Source: Rhizobium sp. GN54
Lineage (GTDB): Bacteria > Pseudomonadota > Alphaproteobacteria > Rhizobiales > Rhizobiaceae
Assembly (NCBI RefSeq): GCF_021026345.1
Contig: NZ_JAJNCZ010000002.1
Coordinates: 248,001-312,000 of the forward strand
Direction of reading: 5' to 3'
DNA: 64,000 nucleotides
Part shown: positions 50,152-61,065 of the stretch, one piece after another
Numbering within the stretch: position 1 is the stretch's first letter
Layout of the letters: each line of letters starts with the position of its first letter
Position numbers and translations under genes: made by a program
The notes under the pieces: generated by a model
What the model was told of the DNA's origin: nothing
Database searches by the model: none
Seen by the model: only the letters and a program-made list of their open reading frames with translations

Positions 50152-50351
50152 TCCGATCCTCCCCCGGTCGCTGAATCGCAGCGTCGATTCCGGCGCCGAT
50201 CATGGTGCCGCAGCGCCCGGCAGACAAGCCGCTTTTTGCCCGCCGCCTGTCTGTCCGTAACGGCTCGCCCCTGTCTCCAGAGACGATTTAATCGCTTCCC
50301 AACGGCCCGGCGATCGTTAAACTCCTTGTCGATTCAATGGTTGAGTGCCCG

Positions 50352-51455
50352 ATGTCCCTTCGCCTTGCCACCTTCAACGTCGAGAACCTGCTGTCCCGGT
50401 TCGATTTCACCGGATTTCGCAACCAGACCCGGCAGGACCGGGTGCTGCGGCTGTTCAGCATCCGCTCCGAGGCCGAATTCCAGCGGCTGGAGGAGGCGCG
50501 TGCGATCTCGCTTGCCGACGATGCCCGCCAGCAGTCGGCGCTGGCGATCGCGGATGCGGATGCGGACGTGCTCTGCCTGCAGGAAGTCGACAACATGGAA
50601 TCGCTGCAGGCCTTCGAATACGGCTACCTGTTCAAGATGGTCGGCAACGGCTATCGGCAACGCTACCTGATCGAGGGCAACGACAAGCGCGGCATCGACG
50701 TGGCCGTCCTGATGCGCGAGCAGACGCGCGACGGCCAGAAGATCGAGTGCGTCGACGTGCGCAGCCATGCCGGCGTGACCTTCTCAGACTTCGACCTGCA
50801 CGCGCCGGAGCTTGCCCCGCTCCTGCCGACCGACCGCATCTTCAAGCGCGACTGCCTGGAGCTCGACCTGCGGATCGGCGGCCGCCCGCTGACGCTCTAC
50901 GTCGTGCACCTGAAGTCGATGGGACCGGGTCGCGAGGGGTTGGACGGGCGCTCCTCGACCATGGCGTTGCGCACCGCCGAGGCGCGGGCGGTTCGCCGCA
51001 TCATCGAGGATCGCTTCGGCGTCGGCGGCACCGCCAGCAAGCAGTTCGCCATCTGCGGCGACATGAACGACTATCAGGAGCGGCTCGTCGTCGAGGGCGA
51101 CCGGCGCAACGGCTACACCTTCCGCCGGGTGGTGGAGGACAGGAGCGCGCTCGACGTCTTCACCCGCGACGGCTTTGCCGAGAACCCGGTCGAGAAGCGC
51201 CCCGAGGACGACCGCTGGACGCTCTACCACAACATGGGGCCGCAGGACCGGCATCTCTGCCAACTCGACTATATCCTGCTGTCGCCCGCGCTGGCGCGCC
51301 GCAACCAGCAGCGGGTGCCGGAGATCATCCGTGCCGGACAGCCCTATCGCACCGTCTTTCCGCCCGGGCAGGAGGTGGAGCGCTACCCCCGCATCGGCTG
51401 GGACCGGCCGAAAGCCTCCGACCATTGCCCCGTCGTCATGACCCTGGACGTGTGA
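50352..51455 (+). CDS. endonuclease/exonuclease/phosphatase family protein
   Basis: This 367-residue metal-dependent phosphoesterase or nuclease has the family motifs LRLATFNVENLLSRFDFTGF at the N-terminus, ADADVLCLQEVDNMESLQAF (catalytic Glu), LTLYVVHLKSMGPGREGL, QFAICGDMNDYQERLVVEGD (Asp-Asn pair) and DRPKASDHCPVVMTLDV (terminal Asp-His). There is no signal peptide in the chosen start (ATG at 50352). It is cytoplasmic and may hydrolyse phosphodiester bonds in nucleic acid, nucleotides or other esters. It overlaps the Nudix gene by one base (TGATG), so the two products may act in the same process. Confidence 0.9.
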   Translation: MSLRLATFNVENLLSRFDFTGFRNQTRQDRVLRLFSIRSEAEFQRLEEARAISLADDARQQSALAIADADADVLCLQEVDNMESLQAFEYGYLFKMVGNGYRQRYLIEGNDKRGIDVAVLMREQTRDGQKIECVDVRSHAGVTFSDFDLHAPELAPLLPTDRIFKRDCLELDLRIGGRPLTLYVVHLKSMGPGREGLDGRSSTMALRTAEARAVRRIIEDRFGVGGTASKQFAICGDMNDYQERLVVEGDRRNGYTFRRVVEDRSALDVFTRDGFAENPVEKRPEDDRWTLYHNMGPQDRHLCQLDYILLSPALARRNQQRVPEIIRAGQPYRTVFPPGQEVERYPRIGWDRPKASDHCPVVMTLDV

Positions 51456-52198
51456 TGAACCGTTCCATCGAGGAGACCCCCGCTGCCTGGCCGCCCGAGG
51501 GGGCGATCTTTCCGATCGAGCGCATCGAGATCCGCGTCTCCCGGGCACCGCATCCCTTTATTGCCGGTCGGGAAGGGGCGATCCGGGACAACTGGCGCAC
51601 GGAGATCGCCGCCAATCCCGCCCTCTTCGACGGCCAGATGCTGTTGCAGGGCGACGTCTCGATCTCGGAGGCGGGTATCCGCACGACGGCGCATCCGGTC
51701 TCCTTCTCCACCTTTCTCCTGTGGCGCAAGAGCAGGCCGAATGTGGTCGGCCACCACCTGTTCGGCCTGCCGGTGATCGTGTCGTCGGACGGCGCGGTGA
51801 TCGCGATCCGGATGTCGCAGCACACCGCCAATCCGGGCAAGGTCTATTGCGCCGCCGGCTCGCTCGACGAAAACGACGTCGTCGACGGCATCTGCGACCT
51901 GGAGGCCAACATGGTGCGCGAGGTGGCCGAGGAGACGGGGCTGGACCTGCGCCGGGCCGTCGCCGATCCCGGCCTGCACGCCCTTCATTTGGACCGCATC
52001 ATCACGATCTTCCGTCCCTATCGCTTTGCCGCGACGGCCGCGGAGCTTCTCGCCGTCATCGACTGTCACATGCGCACCGACGCCGAACAGGAGATCGACG
52101 GGGCCGTCGCCATCTTCGACAGCGATCCGGCCCGCCACGCCTATGCCGCCTTCATGCCGCCCGTGCTCGCCTGGCTGTTCGACAAGCGCCAGGGGTGA
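51455..52198 (+). CDS. Nudix hydrolase
   Basis: This 247-residue protein contains a Nudix box in the region GSLDENDVVDGICDLEANMV then REVAEETGLDLRRA (about residues 135-165), where RExxEE is the metal site. There is a longer insertion between the first Gly and REV than in the 23-residue consensus, so it is a divergent Nudix. The N-terminal 110 residues contain TFLLWRKSRPNVVGHHLFGL. Nudix enzymes hydrolyse nucleoside diphosphates linked to another group. The ATG at 51455 overlaps the stop of the endonuclease-family gene; the two proteins may be partners in clearing damaged nucleotides. Confidence 0.85.
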   Translation: MNRSIEETPAAWPPEGAIFPIERIEIRVSRAPHPFIAGREGAIRDNWRTEIAANPALFDGQMLLQGDVSISEAGIRTTAHPVSFSTFLLWRKSRPNVVGHHLFGLPVIVSSDGAVIAIRMSQHTANPGKVYCAAGSLDENDVVDGICDLEANMVREVAEETGLDLRRAVADPGLHALHLDRIITIFRPYRFAATAAELLAVIDCHMRTDAEQEIDGAVAIFDSDPARHAYAAFMPPVLAWLFDKRQG

Positions 52199-52311
52199 GG
52201 GGGACTGGGATGAGAAGGACAGGATGAGGAAGACGGGGATGATTTGCGCTTGCCCGGCGCGGGGGCGTCGTGCAGGTTGCGGGTCGGGACGATCGTGCGA
52301 AGGAGCAGGCC

Positions 52312-53226
52312 GTGTCGCGTCGATACGCCGTCTATGACGTTTTCACCGACCGCAGGCTGGCCGGCAATCCGCTGGCCGTCGTGTTCGATGCCGATGGGCT
52401 GGACGATGCGGCCATGCAGGCGATCGCCGGCGAGTTCAACCTGTCGGAGACGGTGTTCGTCAGGCGGGCGCAGAATCCCGCGCACACGGCGCAACTGCGG
52501 ATCTTCACGCCGGTGCACGAACTGCCCTTTGCCGGGCACCCGACGGTCGGAGCCGCGGTCGCGATCGCCGAGAGCCTGAATGGCGAGACGGGCCGGCCGC
52601 ACGACCTGGTCTGCGTGCTGGAGGAGAACGTCGGCCCTGTGCGCTGCGCGGTGAAGCTTCCCGAAAGCGGGGCGGCCTTCGCCGAGTTCGACCTGCCGCG
52701 CAAGTCGGTGCGGCTCGACGCCGCCCTCGACCGACAGGCGCTCGCCGACGCCTTCGGGCTTAAGGTTAGCCAGATTGGGTTCGAAAACCACGTTCCCTCG
52801 CTGTGGAGCGCCGGCGTCGCCTTCGTGCTGGTGCCGGTCCATGATCTCGCGGCAGCGTCCGAGGCGGAGTTCGATCCCGTGCTCTGGCAGCGCTGCGTTC
52901 CCTTCGCCGAGGGCCGGCTCGCCTCCGCCTATCTCTATTGTCGCGGCGCGGTCAACCATCTGGCCCGTTTCCATGCCCGGATGTTCTCGTCCGACAGGGG
53001 GATCGAGGATCCGGCGACAGGCTCGGCGGTGGCGGCCCTTTCGGGCGCGATCCAGTTCTTCGACCAGCTCGTCGACGGCCATCATCCGATGCTGGTGGAG
53101 CAGGGGGTGGAGATGGGCCGGCCCTCGATCGTCCACCTGCATCTCGACATCGCCGCCGGGCAGATATCCGGCGCGCGCATCGGCGGCCAGGCGATCCGCC
53201 TTGCCGCAGGTCTGCTCGATATCTAG
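52312..53226 (+). CDS. PhzF family isomerase-like protein
   Basis: This 304-residue protein is of the PhzF/diaminopimelate-epimerase-like fold. The catalytic Glu is in GEFNLSETVFVRRAQ, the binding loops are FTPVHELPFAGHPTVGAAVA and GIEDPATGSAVAALSGA. The GTG at 52312 is used because AAGGAGCAGGCC precedes it with proper spacing, and family members begin SRRYAVYDVF here. PhzF-like proteins perform isomerisations of small metabolites; the substrate is unknown. It is 113 nt downstream of the Nudix gene and may be separate. Confidence 0.9.
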   Translation: MSRRYAVYDVFTDRRLAGNPLAVVFDADGLDDAAMQAIAGEFNLSETVFVRRAQNPAHTAQLRIFTPVHELPFAGHPTVGAAVAIAESLNGETGRPHDLVCVLEENVGPVRCAVKLPESGAAFAEFDLPRKSVRLDAALDRQALADAFGLKVSQIGFENHVPSLWSAGVAFVLVPVHDLAAASEAEFDPVLWQRCVPFAEGRLASAYLYCRGAVNHLARFHARMFSSDRGIEDPATGSAVAALSGAIQFFDQLVDGHHPMLVEQGVEMGRPSIVHLHLDIAAGQISGARIGGQAIRLAAGLLDI

Positions 53227-53433
53227 CTTGCGCCGTCCGTTGTTCGATAAATTTCAATGCTTTATCGATTCCATGCCATCGATTGTACCTGGCCGCGGGT
53301 GCAGCCGGCCGGGGTCCGCCCGCCCATCCCGGGAAAAATCGCAGCGATTGAAAGAAAATTTCCGCCGATGGCTAGACAAGGTTCGCGAAGGCCATTATAC
53401 GCCCCTCCAGACCGCAGCGACGCGGTCCTGGAC

Positions 53434-53509
<76 letters not shown>

Positions 53510-53672
53510 AAAACTCTTTGACTTCAATGATATGGTCTCCGCCCTTGGGCGGGTTTCCGCGTGAGACTTTTGGGACAGTCGCACGCCGTTCGCCTGATTC
53601 CCTTGGCCCGGACCTGCACAGGCACCCACCGCGCATCGATCATCTGGCGTACAGCCGACCCGCCTGCACATG

Positions 53673-54758
53673 TCACCCGGTTGCGGCCGTCGTCTCGTTG
53701 CGGTTGCGCATTCTGTCGCGAAGCTGCTTGGGGGTGATGCCGAAATTGGCGCGGAAACGTCTGCAGAAGTGGGAGCTGCTCGCAAAACCGACATCCAGGG
53801 CGATTTCGATCATCGACTTGGAGGTCCGTTCGACCAGCAGCGCCGCCTTCTTCATGCAGACCTTCTCGTAGGCGGAGGCCGGCGAGATGCCGGTCTTGCT
53901 TCGAAAGATCCGCTCCAGCTGCCGTCGGGACAGGCCCACATGGCCGGCGATCTTCTCGATGTCCCATCGGTCGTCGATGTTTTCCTCCATGCACAGCAGC
54001 GCGGCACGAATGCGGTCGTCGCTGTGAACGGGCAGGGCGATCGGCGTGCGGCTCTGCAGGTTCGAGCCCTCCCTGCGGCGGTCGAGATGGAGGATCTCCA
54101 TGGCATTGCGTTCCGCCACCTCGCCGACATGACGCCGGACGAGAAGGGCGGCCAGATCGGCGACGGCGCTTCCGCCGGCGCAGGTCGTCACCTTCCCGTC
54201 CTCGACGAAGATGCGCTGCGAGGTCAGCCGGATCTTCGGAAAGCGCGCCTTGAACTCGGAATGATGCAGCCAGCTCACGCAGGCTTCCTTGCCGGCAAGC
54301 ATCCCCGCCTGCGCGAGGATGAAGCTGCCGGTGCAGACGCCGATCAGATTGACGCCCTTCTGGGAGGCGCGCTGCAGAAAGCGCATCGCCTCATGGGACA
54401 GCGGCTCCTCGACGCCGAGAAGGCCGCCGATGACGACGATGTAGTCGAAACGTTCCGGATCGCCGAGGCTTGCCGTCGGAGCGACCTGGATGCCGCAGCT
54501 GGAGCGGATCAGATGCGTGCTCGGGCTCACCACCTCCCAGTCGCACAACAACCGGCCTGATTTGTCGTCGACGTCGCTGGCGAGCCTGAGCGTGTCGACG
54601 AAGAGGGCGAACGCGCTCATCGTGAACTGCCGGGCCAGGAGGAAGCCGACCTTCAACCGCTTCTCCGACGGTGCAGGCGCGCTGCGATCCCGCCCGCCTT
54701 CGGCGACGACATAACCGATACCATTCACATTCACGGGCTGCACTTGCTCCTCGGACAT
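53673..54758 (-). CDS. GlxA family AraC-type regulator (DJ-1/PfpI plus HTH)
   Basis: This 361-residue regulator has an N-terminal DJ-1/PfpI-like domain (about 25-200: KVGFLLARQFTMSAFALFVD, FDYIVVIGGLLGVEE, IGVCTGSFILAQAGMLAGKE with Cys and the H in CVSWLHHSEFK). An AraC HTH pair follows at the C-terminus (about 250-355: RIRAALLCMEENIDDRWDIE, KIAGHVGLSRRQLERIFRSK, ALDVGFASSSHFCRRFRANF). Members regulate catabolism of choline, carnitine, arginine or similar compounds. An ATG at 54756-54758 is used. It is divergent from the Gfo/Idh pair (362 nt between starts), so it may regulate them. Confidence 0.92.
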   Translation of the reverse strand: MSEEQVQPVNVNGIGYVVAEGGRDRSAPAPSEKRLKVGFLLARQFTMSAFALFVDTLRLASDVDDKSGRLLCDWEVVSPSTHLIRSSCGIQVAPTASLGDPERFDYIVVIGGLLGVEEPLSHEAMRFLQRASQKGVNLIGVCTGSFILAQAGMLAGKEACVSWLHHSEFKARFPKIRLTSQRIFVEDGKVTTCAGGSAVADLAALLVRRHVGEVAERNAMEILHLDRRREGSNLQSRTPIALPVHSDDRIRAALLCMEENIDDRWDIEKIAGHVGLSRRQLERIFRSKTGISPASAYEKVCMKKAALLVERTSKSMIEIALDVGFASSSHFCRRFRANFGITPKQLRDRMRNRNETTAATG

Positions 54759-55120
54759 CTCGACCGCGTTCGTCCCGGCCGGGACAAGACATAGACCGGG
54801 TGGCGCGACGGCGCCGCAATTATGGATCCCTTTGGGGCGCATTGGAACGTCCAATTCCACGGTCCAAAACGCCGGTTGTCAGGGAAGTGGATCATACGGG
54901 GCCGATTTGATCAATGGATCGACTGGATATTGATCCTGAAGCGGCAGGCCCGGACGGCACTGTCCGGTTCGGCTTCCGAACGAGCTTCCCGCCCGGCAAC
55001 CGCCGAGCTTCTTTGCGAAATCGGCGGCGCGGGGTGGCTCTCCGGCCTTGCGCGCTTCGGTCAAACCAGTCTATGTTCACTTGTAGGATATCCGTCAAAT
55101 GGCTTGGGAGAGATCGTGCA
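54759..55120. promoter_or_regulatory. divergent intergenic region with candidate operator ATTGGA-N3-TCCAAT
   Basis: The 362-nt gap between the GlxA-type regulator and the first dehydrogenase carries a symmetric site ATTGGA ACG TCCAAT at 54841-54855, with a further TCCAA half-site at 54864-54868. It lies 86 nt before the regulator start and could serve both directions. A second AT-rich segment, GATTTGATCAATGGATCGAC (54904-54923), has the look of a binding region too. No gene is visible here. Confidence 0.35.
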
Positions 55121-56101
55121 ATGCGGCTGGTTTTCTTTGGTGTCGGGCACTGGCATGCGGAGATGCATGCCCATGCGGCGCAGGAGGCGGGCGCGGAGAT
55201 CGTCGGGGCGTGGGACGGCGATCCGGCCCGTGCCGCCGCATTCTCCGCCCGGTTCGGCGGGCAGGCGGCGCAAAGCGTCGAGGCGGCCCTGGCCCTGAAG
55301 CCCGACCTGGCCGTCGTGATGGGGCGCCCGGGCGAAATGGCCGAACTGGCGCGACGTTTCATCCTTGAGGGCGTGCCGATGCTGATCGAGAAGCCGGTCG
55401 GCGTCTCGGGTGCGGTGCTGAAGCCGGTGGCCGAGCTCGCGGCGGCGCACGGGGCTTTCGTCTCCGTGGCGCTGGCCCACCGCTTCAGCCCGGTCCTGCG
55501 GGAGGTTGCCGTGCTGCGCGCGGCGGACCGGCTAGGGCAGATCTCGCATTCGCATTTCCGGCTGATCAACGGTCCGCCGCAGCGCTATCTCGACGACGGC
55601 GTGGCCTGGGTGCTGGATCCTGCCGTCAGCGGCGGTGGAGCATTGCGCAACCTCGGCATTCACGGCATCAACGCCTTCCTCAACCTGTGCGGCGAACAGG
55701 CGGTCGAGGTCGAGCACGTCGCTTTCGGCCGGCAACTGCATGGCACGCCGGCCGAGGACTACGCGCTCGTCGTGCTGCGAGCGGCCGACGGGAGCGTCGG
55801 GACGGTGGAGGCGGGCTACACCCATGCCTCGATGACGCAGGGTCTCTTCGAATGGCGGGTCAATGCCGGCAATGCGAGCGTCGCCGACCGCGACGGCCGC
55901 CTGCACGTCGCCACACTGGACGACGGCGGCTCGCGCGAACTTGCCGCCACGCCCGTGGCCCGCCGCTACGACGACATGATGGCCGACACGATCGATCGCC
56001 TGAGAGGCGGACTGACGCCGGCGGTCACGCTCGGTGATCTCTGGCGGGCGATGGACATCATCGATCGTTGCTACGCTATGGCCGGAAACAGGGGAGAGTG
56101 A
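55121..56101 (+). CDS. Gfo/Idh/MocA family oxidoreductase
   Basis: This 326-residue NAD(P)-dependent dehydrogenase has the N-terminal Rossmann start MRLVFFGVGHWHAEMHAHAA, the loop PMLIEKPVGVSGAVLKPVAE with EKP (catalytic Lys), and the C-terminal half GGGALRNLGIHGINAFLNLC with His in the Gfo/Idh H-G-x-D-like position. The substrate is expected to be a sugar, inositol or similar polyol. GGGAGAG precedes the ATG. It is 2 nt from the next dehydrogenase gene, so they are co-transcribed. The regulator is divergent. Confidence 0.9.
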   Translation: MRLVFFGVGHWHAEMHAHAAQEAGAEIVGAWDGDPARAAAFSARFGGQAAQSVEAALALKPDLAVVMGRPGEMAELARRFILEGVPMLIEKPVGVSGAVLKPVAELAAAHGAFVSVALAHRFSPVLREVAVLRAADRLGQISHSHFRLINGPPQRYLDDGVAWVLDPAVSGGGALRNLGIHGINAFLNLCGEQAVEVEHVAFGRQLHGTPAEDYALVVLRAADGSVGTVEAGYTHASMTQGLFEWRVNAGNASVADRDGRLHVATLDDGGSRELAATPVARRYDDMMADTIDRLRGGLTPAVTLGDLWRAMDIIDRCYAMAGNRGE

Positions 56102-56103
56102 GC

Positions 56104-57093
56104 ATGTTGGGCATTGGCATCATCGGCGCCGGGCACTTCGGCGCAGCGCACGCAACAGCGCTTCGATCCGTCAAGGGAGCGAGGCTGGTGGCCGCATGCC
56201 GCAACGACGCAGACGGGCTTGCGGCCTTCACCGCCGAATTCGGTGGCAAGGGCTATGCCGACTATCACGACCTCCTCGCCGACCCGGATGTCGATGCGGT
56301 GGTGGTGGCGCTGCCGCATCACCTGCACACCGAGGCCGCGATCGCCTGCGCGCGGGCGGGCAAGCACCTCATGGTCGAAAAGCCGCTGGCGCCGACGGTC
56401 GCCGAATGCCGGGCGATTCTCGCCGCAGCGCAGGAGGCGGGCGTGGTGCTGATGCCGGGCCATACGATGCGCTTCACCCTGCCATATCTCGCCGCCCGCG
56501 GGCTGATCGAGGATGGCGGGCTCGGGCGGATGCGCTACGGCTCGAGCCGCATGATCAAGCTCTGGATGGAGGGCAACCGCCGCGACTGGCATCTCGACCC
56601 GGCGACCGGCGGCGGCATGCTGTTCACCGCCGGCATCCATGCGCTCGACCGGCTGCTGGCCTTTGCCGGGCAGCGCGCCACCCATGTCAGCGCCATCACC
56701 GCCACCAGCTTCCATCAGCAGAAGGCCGACGACGCGGCCCTGCTGCTCCTTCGTTTTGGCGACGGGGCGGCAGGCCAGGTGGCCAGCATCGGCTATGCCG
56801 ACGGCGCCTTCATCTCGGGGGACGAACTGATCTTCGACAAGGGCGTTCTGAGCGTCGACTTCTTCAAGGGCGTCACGCTCGGTCGGGCGCTGACGTGGCA
56901 GCCGGTGGAGCAATCGATCGAGCAGGACGTCGCCGGTCGCGGGCTCGTCCGCCAGTGGCAGGCTTTCGTCGACGCCATCGTCCACGGTACGATCCCGCCC
57001 GTGACCGGGGCGGACGGGCTGCATGTGGTGGCCTGCATCGAGGCGGCCTTCAAGGCCTCGCGCGAGCGCTGCGAGGTGGCCGTCGAAAGCTGA
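56104..57093 (+). CDS. Gfo/Idh/MocA family oxidoreductase, second copy
   Basis: This 329-residue dehydrogenase has the Rossmann start MLGIGIIGAGHFGAAHATAL, the EKP segment GKHLMVEKPLAPTVAECRAI, and the active-site region GGGMLFTAGIHALDRLLAFA with the H of IHALD. It resembles the preceding gene in layout but not closely in sequence, so they may act in sequence on one substrate or on different isomers. The ATG follows the previous stop after 2 nt. The dipeptide-type ABC operon is convergent (152 nt from this stop). Confidence 0.92.
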   Translation: MLGIGIIGAGHFGAAHATALRSVKGARLVAACRNDADGLAAFTAEFGGKGYADYHDLLADPDVDAVVVALPHHLHTEAAIACARAGKHLMVEKPLAPTVAECRAILAAAQEAGVVLMPGHTMRFTLPYLAARGLIEDGGLGRMRYGSSRMIKLWMEGNRRDWHLDPATGGGMLFTAGIHALDRLLAFAGQRATHVSAITATSFHQQKADDAALLLLRFGDGAAGQVASIGYADGAFISGDELIFDKGVLSVDFFKGVTLGRALTWQPVEQSIEQDVAGRGLVRQWQAFVDAIVHGTIPPVTGADGLHVVACIEAAFKASRERCEVAVES

Positions 57094-57244
57094 ACGCGGC
57101 CGCCGTCCTCCTGCGCGGCCCCTCTCTCCACCATGAAGATCGCGAAACGAACAGCCCCGCTGCCCCGGGCGGGCGGCGAGGCCGTTCGTTTGCCTTGGGA
57201 GGCGGGATAGCCATCCGCCCGGAGGCCGGCTCCACGCGAAGGGA

Positions 57245-58221
<977 letters not shown>

Positions 58222-58225
<4 letters not shown>

Positions 58226-59238
58226 GCAGTGATCTCCTGCCAGCGGATGCAGCGGCTGCCATGGCCCTCGTCGACGGCGGCAAGCTCCGGCACGGCGGCG
58301 CGGCAGGCATCGATCGCGAAGGGACAGCGGGGCGCGAAGGCGCAGCCGGCCGGCAGCTCGGCAAGACTTGGCACCATGCCGGAAATGGCCGGCAGTTTCT
58401 CGCCGCTGCGCTTCATCGCGGTCGCCTTGCCGAGACGCGGCATCGAATTGAGCAATCCCATCGTGTAGGGATGGCGGGGTTTTCGGAAGACCTCGGCGAC
58501 GGCGCCGGTCTCCACGATGCGGCCGGCATACATGACCACGACGCGATGGGCGATCTCGGCGACGACGCCGAGATTGTGGGTCACGAACAGCATGCCCATG
58601 CTGCGCTCGCGCTGCAGCTTCTGCATGAGGTCGAGGATCTGCGCCTGGATGGTGACGTCGAGGGCGGTGGTCGGCTCGTCGGCGATGAGCAGCGTCGGGT
58701 CGCAGGCGAGCGCCATGGCGATGGTGACGCGCTGGCGCATGCCGCCCGACATCTCGTGCGGATATTGCCCGGCGCGGCGACGGGCGTCCGGAATGCCGAC
58801 CTTCTCCAGCAGGGCGATGGCGGCTTCCAGCGCCTCGCGCCGGCCGGTGCCGCGGTGGACGCGCAGCGATTCCGATATCTGGTCGCCGACCGTGTAGACC
58901 GGGTTGAGGCTCGTCATCGGCTCCTGGAAGACCATGCCGATGTCGTTGCCGCGGACATGGCGCATCTCTTCCTCGCTCAGCGCGACAAGGTCCTTGACCT
59001 TGCCGTCCTTGCCGCGGAAGCGGATCGAGCCGGCATCGATCGAGCCGATCTTGCGGGCCAGGAGCCGCATGACCGACAGGCTCGTCACCGACTTGCCCGA
59101 ACCCGATTCGCCGACCAGCGCCACCGTCTCGCCGGGATGGACGACGAGATCGATTCCGTTGACGGCGGCGATCTCCCTCCCGCGTACGCGAAAGACGGTC
59201 CTGAGGCCCTCGATCTGGAGAATGGGTTCGGGTGCCAT
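58222..59238 (-). CDS. dipeptide/oligopeptide ABC transporter ATP-binding protein (DppD/OppD type)
   Basis: This 338-residue ATPase has Walker [22 protein letters not shown]-loop [20 protein letters not shown], signature [20 protein letters not shown], Walker [16 protein letters not shown] and switch His [13 protein letters not shown]. The C-terminal cysteine segment is [20 protein letters not shown]. Its stop overlaps the DppF-type start. It is 8 nt after the DapA-like gene. As in other DPP systems, the two ATPases form a heterodimer. Confidence 0.93.
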
Positions 59239-59246
59239 CGGTATCC

Positions 59247-60164
59247 TCAGTCGAGCAGGCCGGTCGAACGCAGGATCTCGTCGACCTTGCGCGCCTCGGC
59301 ATCGTTGAGCGGCGCGCGCGGACGCGCCATGACATTGGTGGAGATGATGCCCAGGCTGCGCATCGCGGTCTTGAAGCCGCCGACGCCCGTTGCCCCGCCG
59401 CTGACGCGGCCGGCTGCGACCCAGACGATCTCGAACAGGCGGCACAGGCGCTCCTGCTCCTTGCGGGCGGCGTCCCAGTCGCCGCGCTTGGCATGGTCCC
59501 AGAGGCGGACGTAGCCGGCCGGATCGACATTGGCGAGCCCGGGGACGACGCCGTGCGCGCCCATGTGCAGGGCGCTGTCGACGACGATTTCCGAGCCGGT
59601 CATCAGGAACACGTCCTTGTTGCCGGAAAGGTCGCTCAGCGCGTAGCGGAAGTTGCCGTCGTCGCCGGAAGAATCCTTCAGGCCGATGATCGTGCCCTCG
59701 TTGGCGAGCGTCACCACGGTCTGGCGGGCGAGCTTGGCGTGGACGCAGACCGGAATGTCGTAGGCGATCAGGGGAATGTCGACCGCGTCGCGGATCATGC
59801 GGAAATGGTCGATCGTCTCGGCCTGGCTGGTGATGGTGTAGAAGGGAGCGGTGACGACGACGGCGTCGGCGCCGACGTCCCTGGCGGTGCGGGCATGACG
59901 GATGACGCGATCGGTCGTCGGGTCGATGACGCCGGCGATGACCGGCACGCGGCCATTGGCGACCTTGACGGTGTGCTCGAGGATCTTGCGACGTTCCGCA
60001 TCGTCGTAGAACACCACCTCGCTGGTCGATCCGAGCGCGAACAGGCCATGGCAGCCGTTATCGATCAGATGTTCGAGGACGCGGGTGTAGGAGGCGTAGT
60101 CGACCGAGAAATCCTCGTTAAGGGGGGTGACGACGGGAGGAACGACACCGAAGAATTTGGACAT
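59247..60164 (-). CDS. dihydrodipicolinate synthase family protein (DapA/NAL-like lyase)
   Basis: This 305-residue TIM-barrel aldolase or lyase starts [20 protein letters not shown]. It has the motif [20 protein letters not shown] in place of GTTGE, the Tyr in PLIAYDIPV and the Schiff-base Lys in [20 protein letters not shown]. It belongs to the DHDPS/NAL superfamily but is unlikely to be the lysine-pathway DapA because of its location and the altered loop. Being inside an uptake operon suggests cleavage of a keto acid made from the imported substrate. The ATG at 60162-60164 lies 21 nt after the permease stop. Confidence 0.87.
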   Translation of the reverse strand: MSKFFGVVPPVVTPLNEDFSVDYASYTRVLEHLIDNGCHGLFALGSTSEVVFYDDAERRKILEHTVKVANGRVPVIAGVIDPTTDRVIRHARTARDVGADAVVVTAPFYTITSQAETIDHFRMIRDAVDIPLIAYDIPVCVHAKLARQTVVTLANEGTIIGLKDSSGDDGNFRYALSDLSGNKDVFLMTGSEIVVDSALHMGAHGVVPGLANVDPAGYVRLWDHAKRGDWDAARKEQERLCRLFEIVWVAAGRVSGGATGVGGFKTAMRSLGIISTNVMARPRAPLNDAEARKVDEILRSTGLLD

Positions 60165-60185
60165 GGTTTGCTTCTCTTCCAGGGG

Positions 60186-61064
60186 TTAGTTGAGTTCGGA
60201 TCGGGGGTCGAAGGCATCCCTCAGGCCGTCGCCGATGAAGTTGATGGCAAGGACCGCGAGCACGAGGGCGCCGCCGGGAAACAGCCATTGCCAGGGGAAC
60301 TGTTCGAGGACCGCCGTGGAGCGCGCCGCGTTCAGCATGTTGCCCCAGCTTGCCGCCGGCGGCGGCACGCCGAGGCCGAGGAACGACAGCCCGGCCTCGA
60401 GCAGGATCGCGTTGGCGACCTGCAGGGTGGCGTAGACGACCAGGATGTCGATCGAATTGGGCAGGCCGTGGCGGAACAGCAGATGGCCGATGCCGGCGCC
60501 CATGCCGCGCGAGGCCATGACGAATTCGCGTTCGCGCAGTTCCAGCAGGCGGGCTCGGATCATCCGCGACAGCACCGGCCATGACAGGAGCGCGATGACG
60601 ACGACGGTCGTCCAGATGCCGGAGCCAACGATGGAGGCGAGCACCAGCAGGAAGATGACCGGGGGCAGCGTCATGGCGAGATCGACGGAGCGCATGGCAA
60701 GCGCATCGGCCCAGCGGCCGCCGAAGGCCGAGATCGCGCCGACGAGAAAGCCGATCGCCGTCGACAGCACGACCGAGGAGACGGCGACCATGAGCGAGAT
60801 GCGGCCGCCTTCGAGCGTGCGGGCGAGCACGTCGCGGCCGACCCCGTCGGTGCCGAACCAGTGCTTCCAGGACGGCCCGGCGTTCATGGCCAGAAGATCG
60901 ATGTCGTTCGGCTTGTAGGGGAGCCAGAGAGGATAGGTCAGGACAGCCAGGAGCAGGGGGACGAGCAGGACGACCCCGAACAGGGCGGCGTTGTTCTGGG
61001 TGAAACGGCTGGTGGCGCGGGCCAGCGGGCCGGAGGAGGAGGAGGAGAGGGCGAACAGGCTCAT
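60186..61064 (-). CDS. dipeptide/oligopeptide ABC transporter permease (DppC type)
   Basis: This 292-residue permease has about six membrane helices and the N-terminal OppC-type segment ([20 protein letters not shown]), followed by [20 protein letters not shown]. The EAA-like loop is [20 protein letters not shown]. The C-terminal part is [20 protein letters not shown] and [10 protein letters not shown]. It starts 1 nt after the DppB-type stop (ATG at 61062-61064). It forms the channel with DppB. Confidence 0.93.
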   Translation of the reverse strand: MSLFALSSSSSGPLARATSRFTQNNAALFGVVLLVPLLLAVLTYPLWLPYKPNDIDLLAMNAGPSWKHWFGTDGVGRDVLARTLEGGRISLMVAVSSVVLSTAIGFLVGAISAFGGRWADALAMRSVDLAMTLPPVIFLLVLASIVGSGIWTTVVVIALLSWPVLSRMIRARLLELREREFVMASRGMGAGIGHLLFRHGLPNSIDILVVYATLQVANAILLEAGLSFLGLGVPPPAASWGNMLNAARSTAVLEQFPWQWLFPGGALVLAVLAINFIGDGLRDAFDPRSELN

Positions 61065-61065
61065 G

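Noticed and set aside
59247-60164. DapA-like gene as the lysine-pathway dapA
   Set aside because: The GTTGE loop is GSTSE and it sits inside a transport operon with a catabolic regulator, so a lyase of another pathway is more likely.
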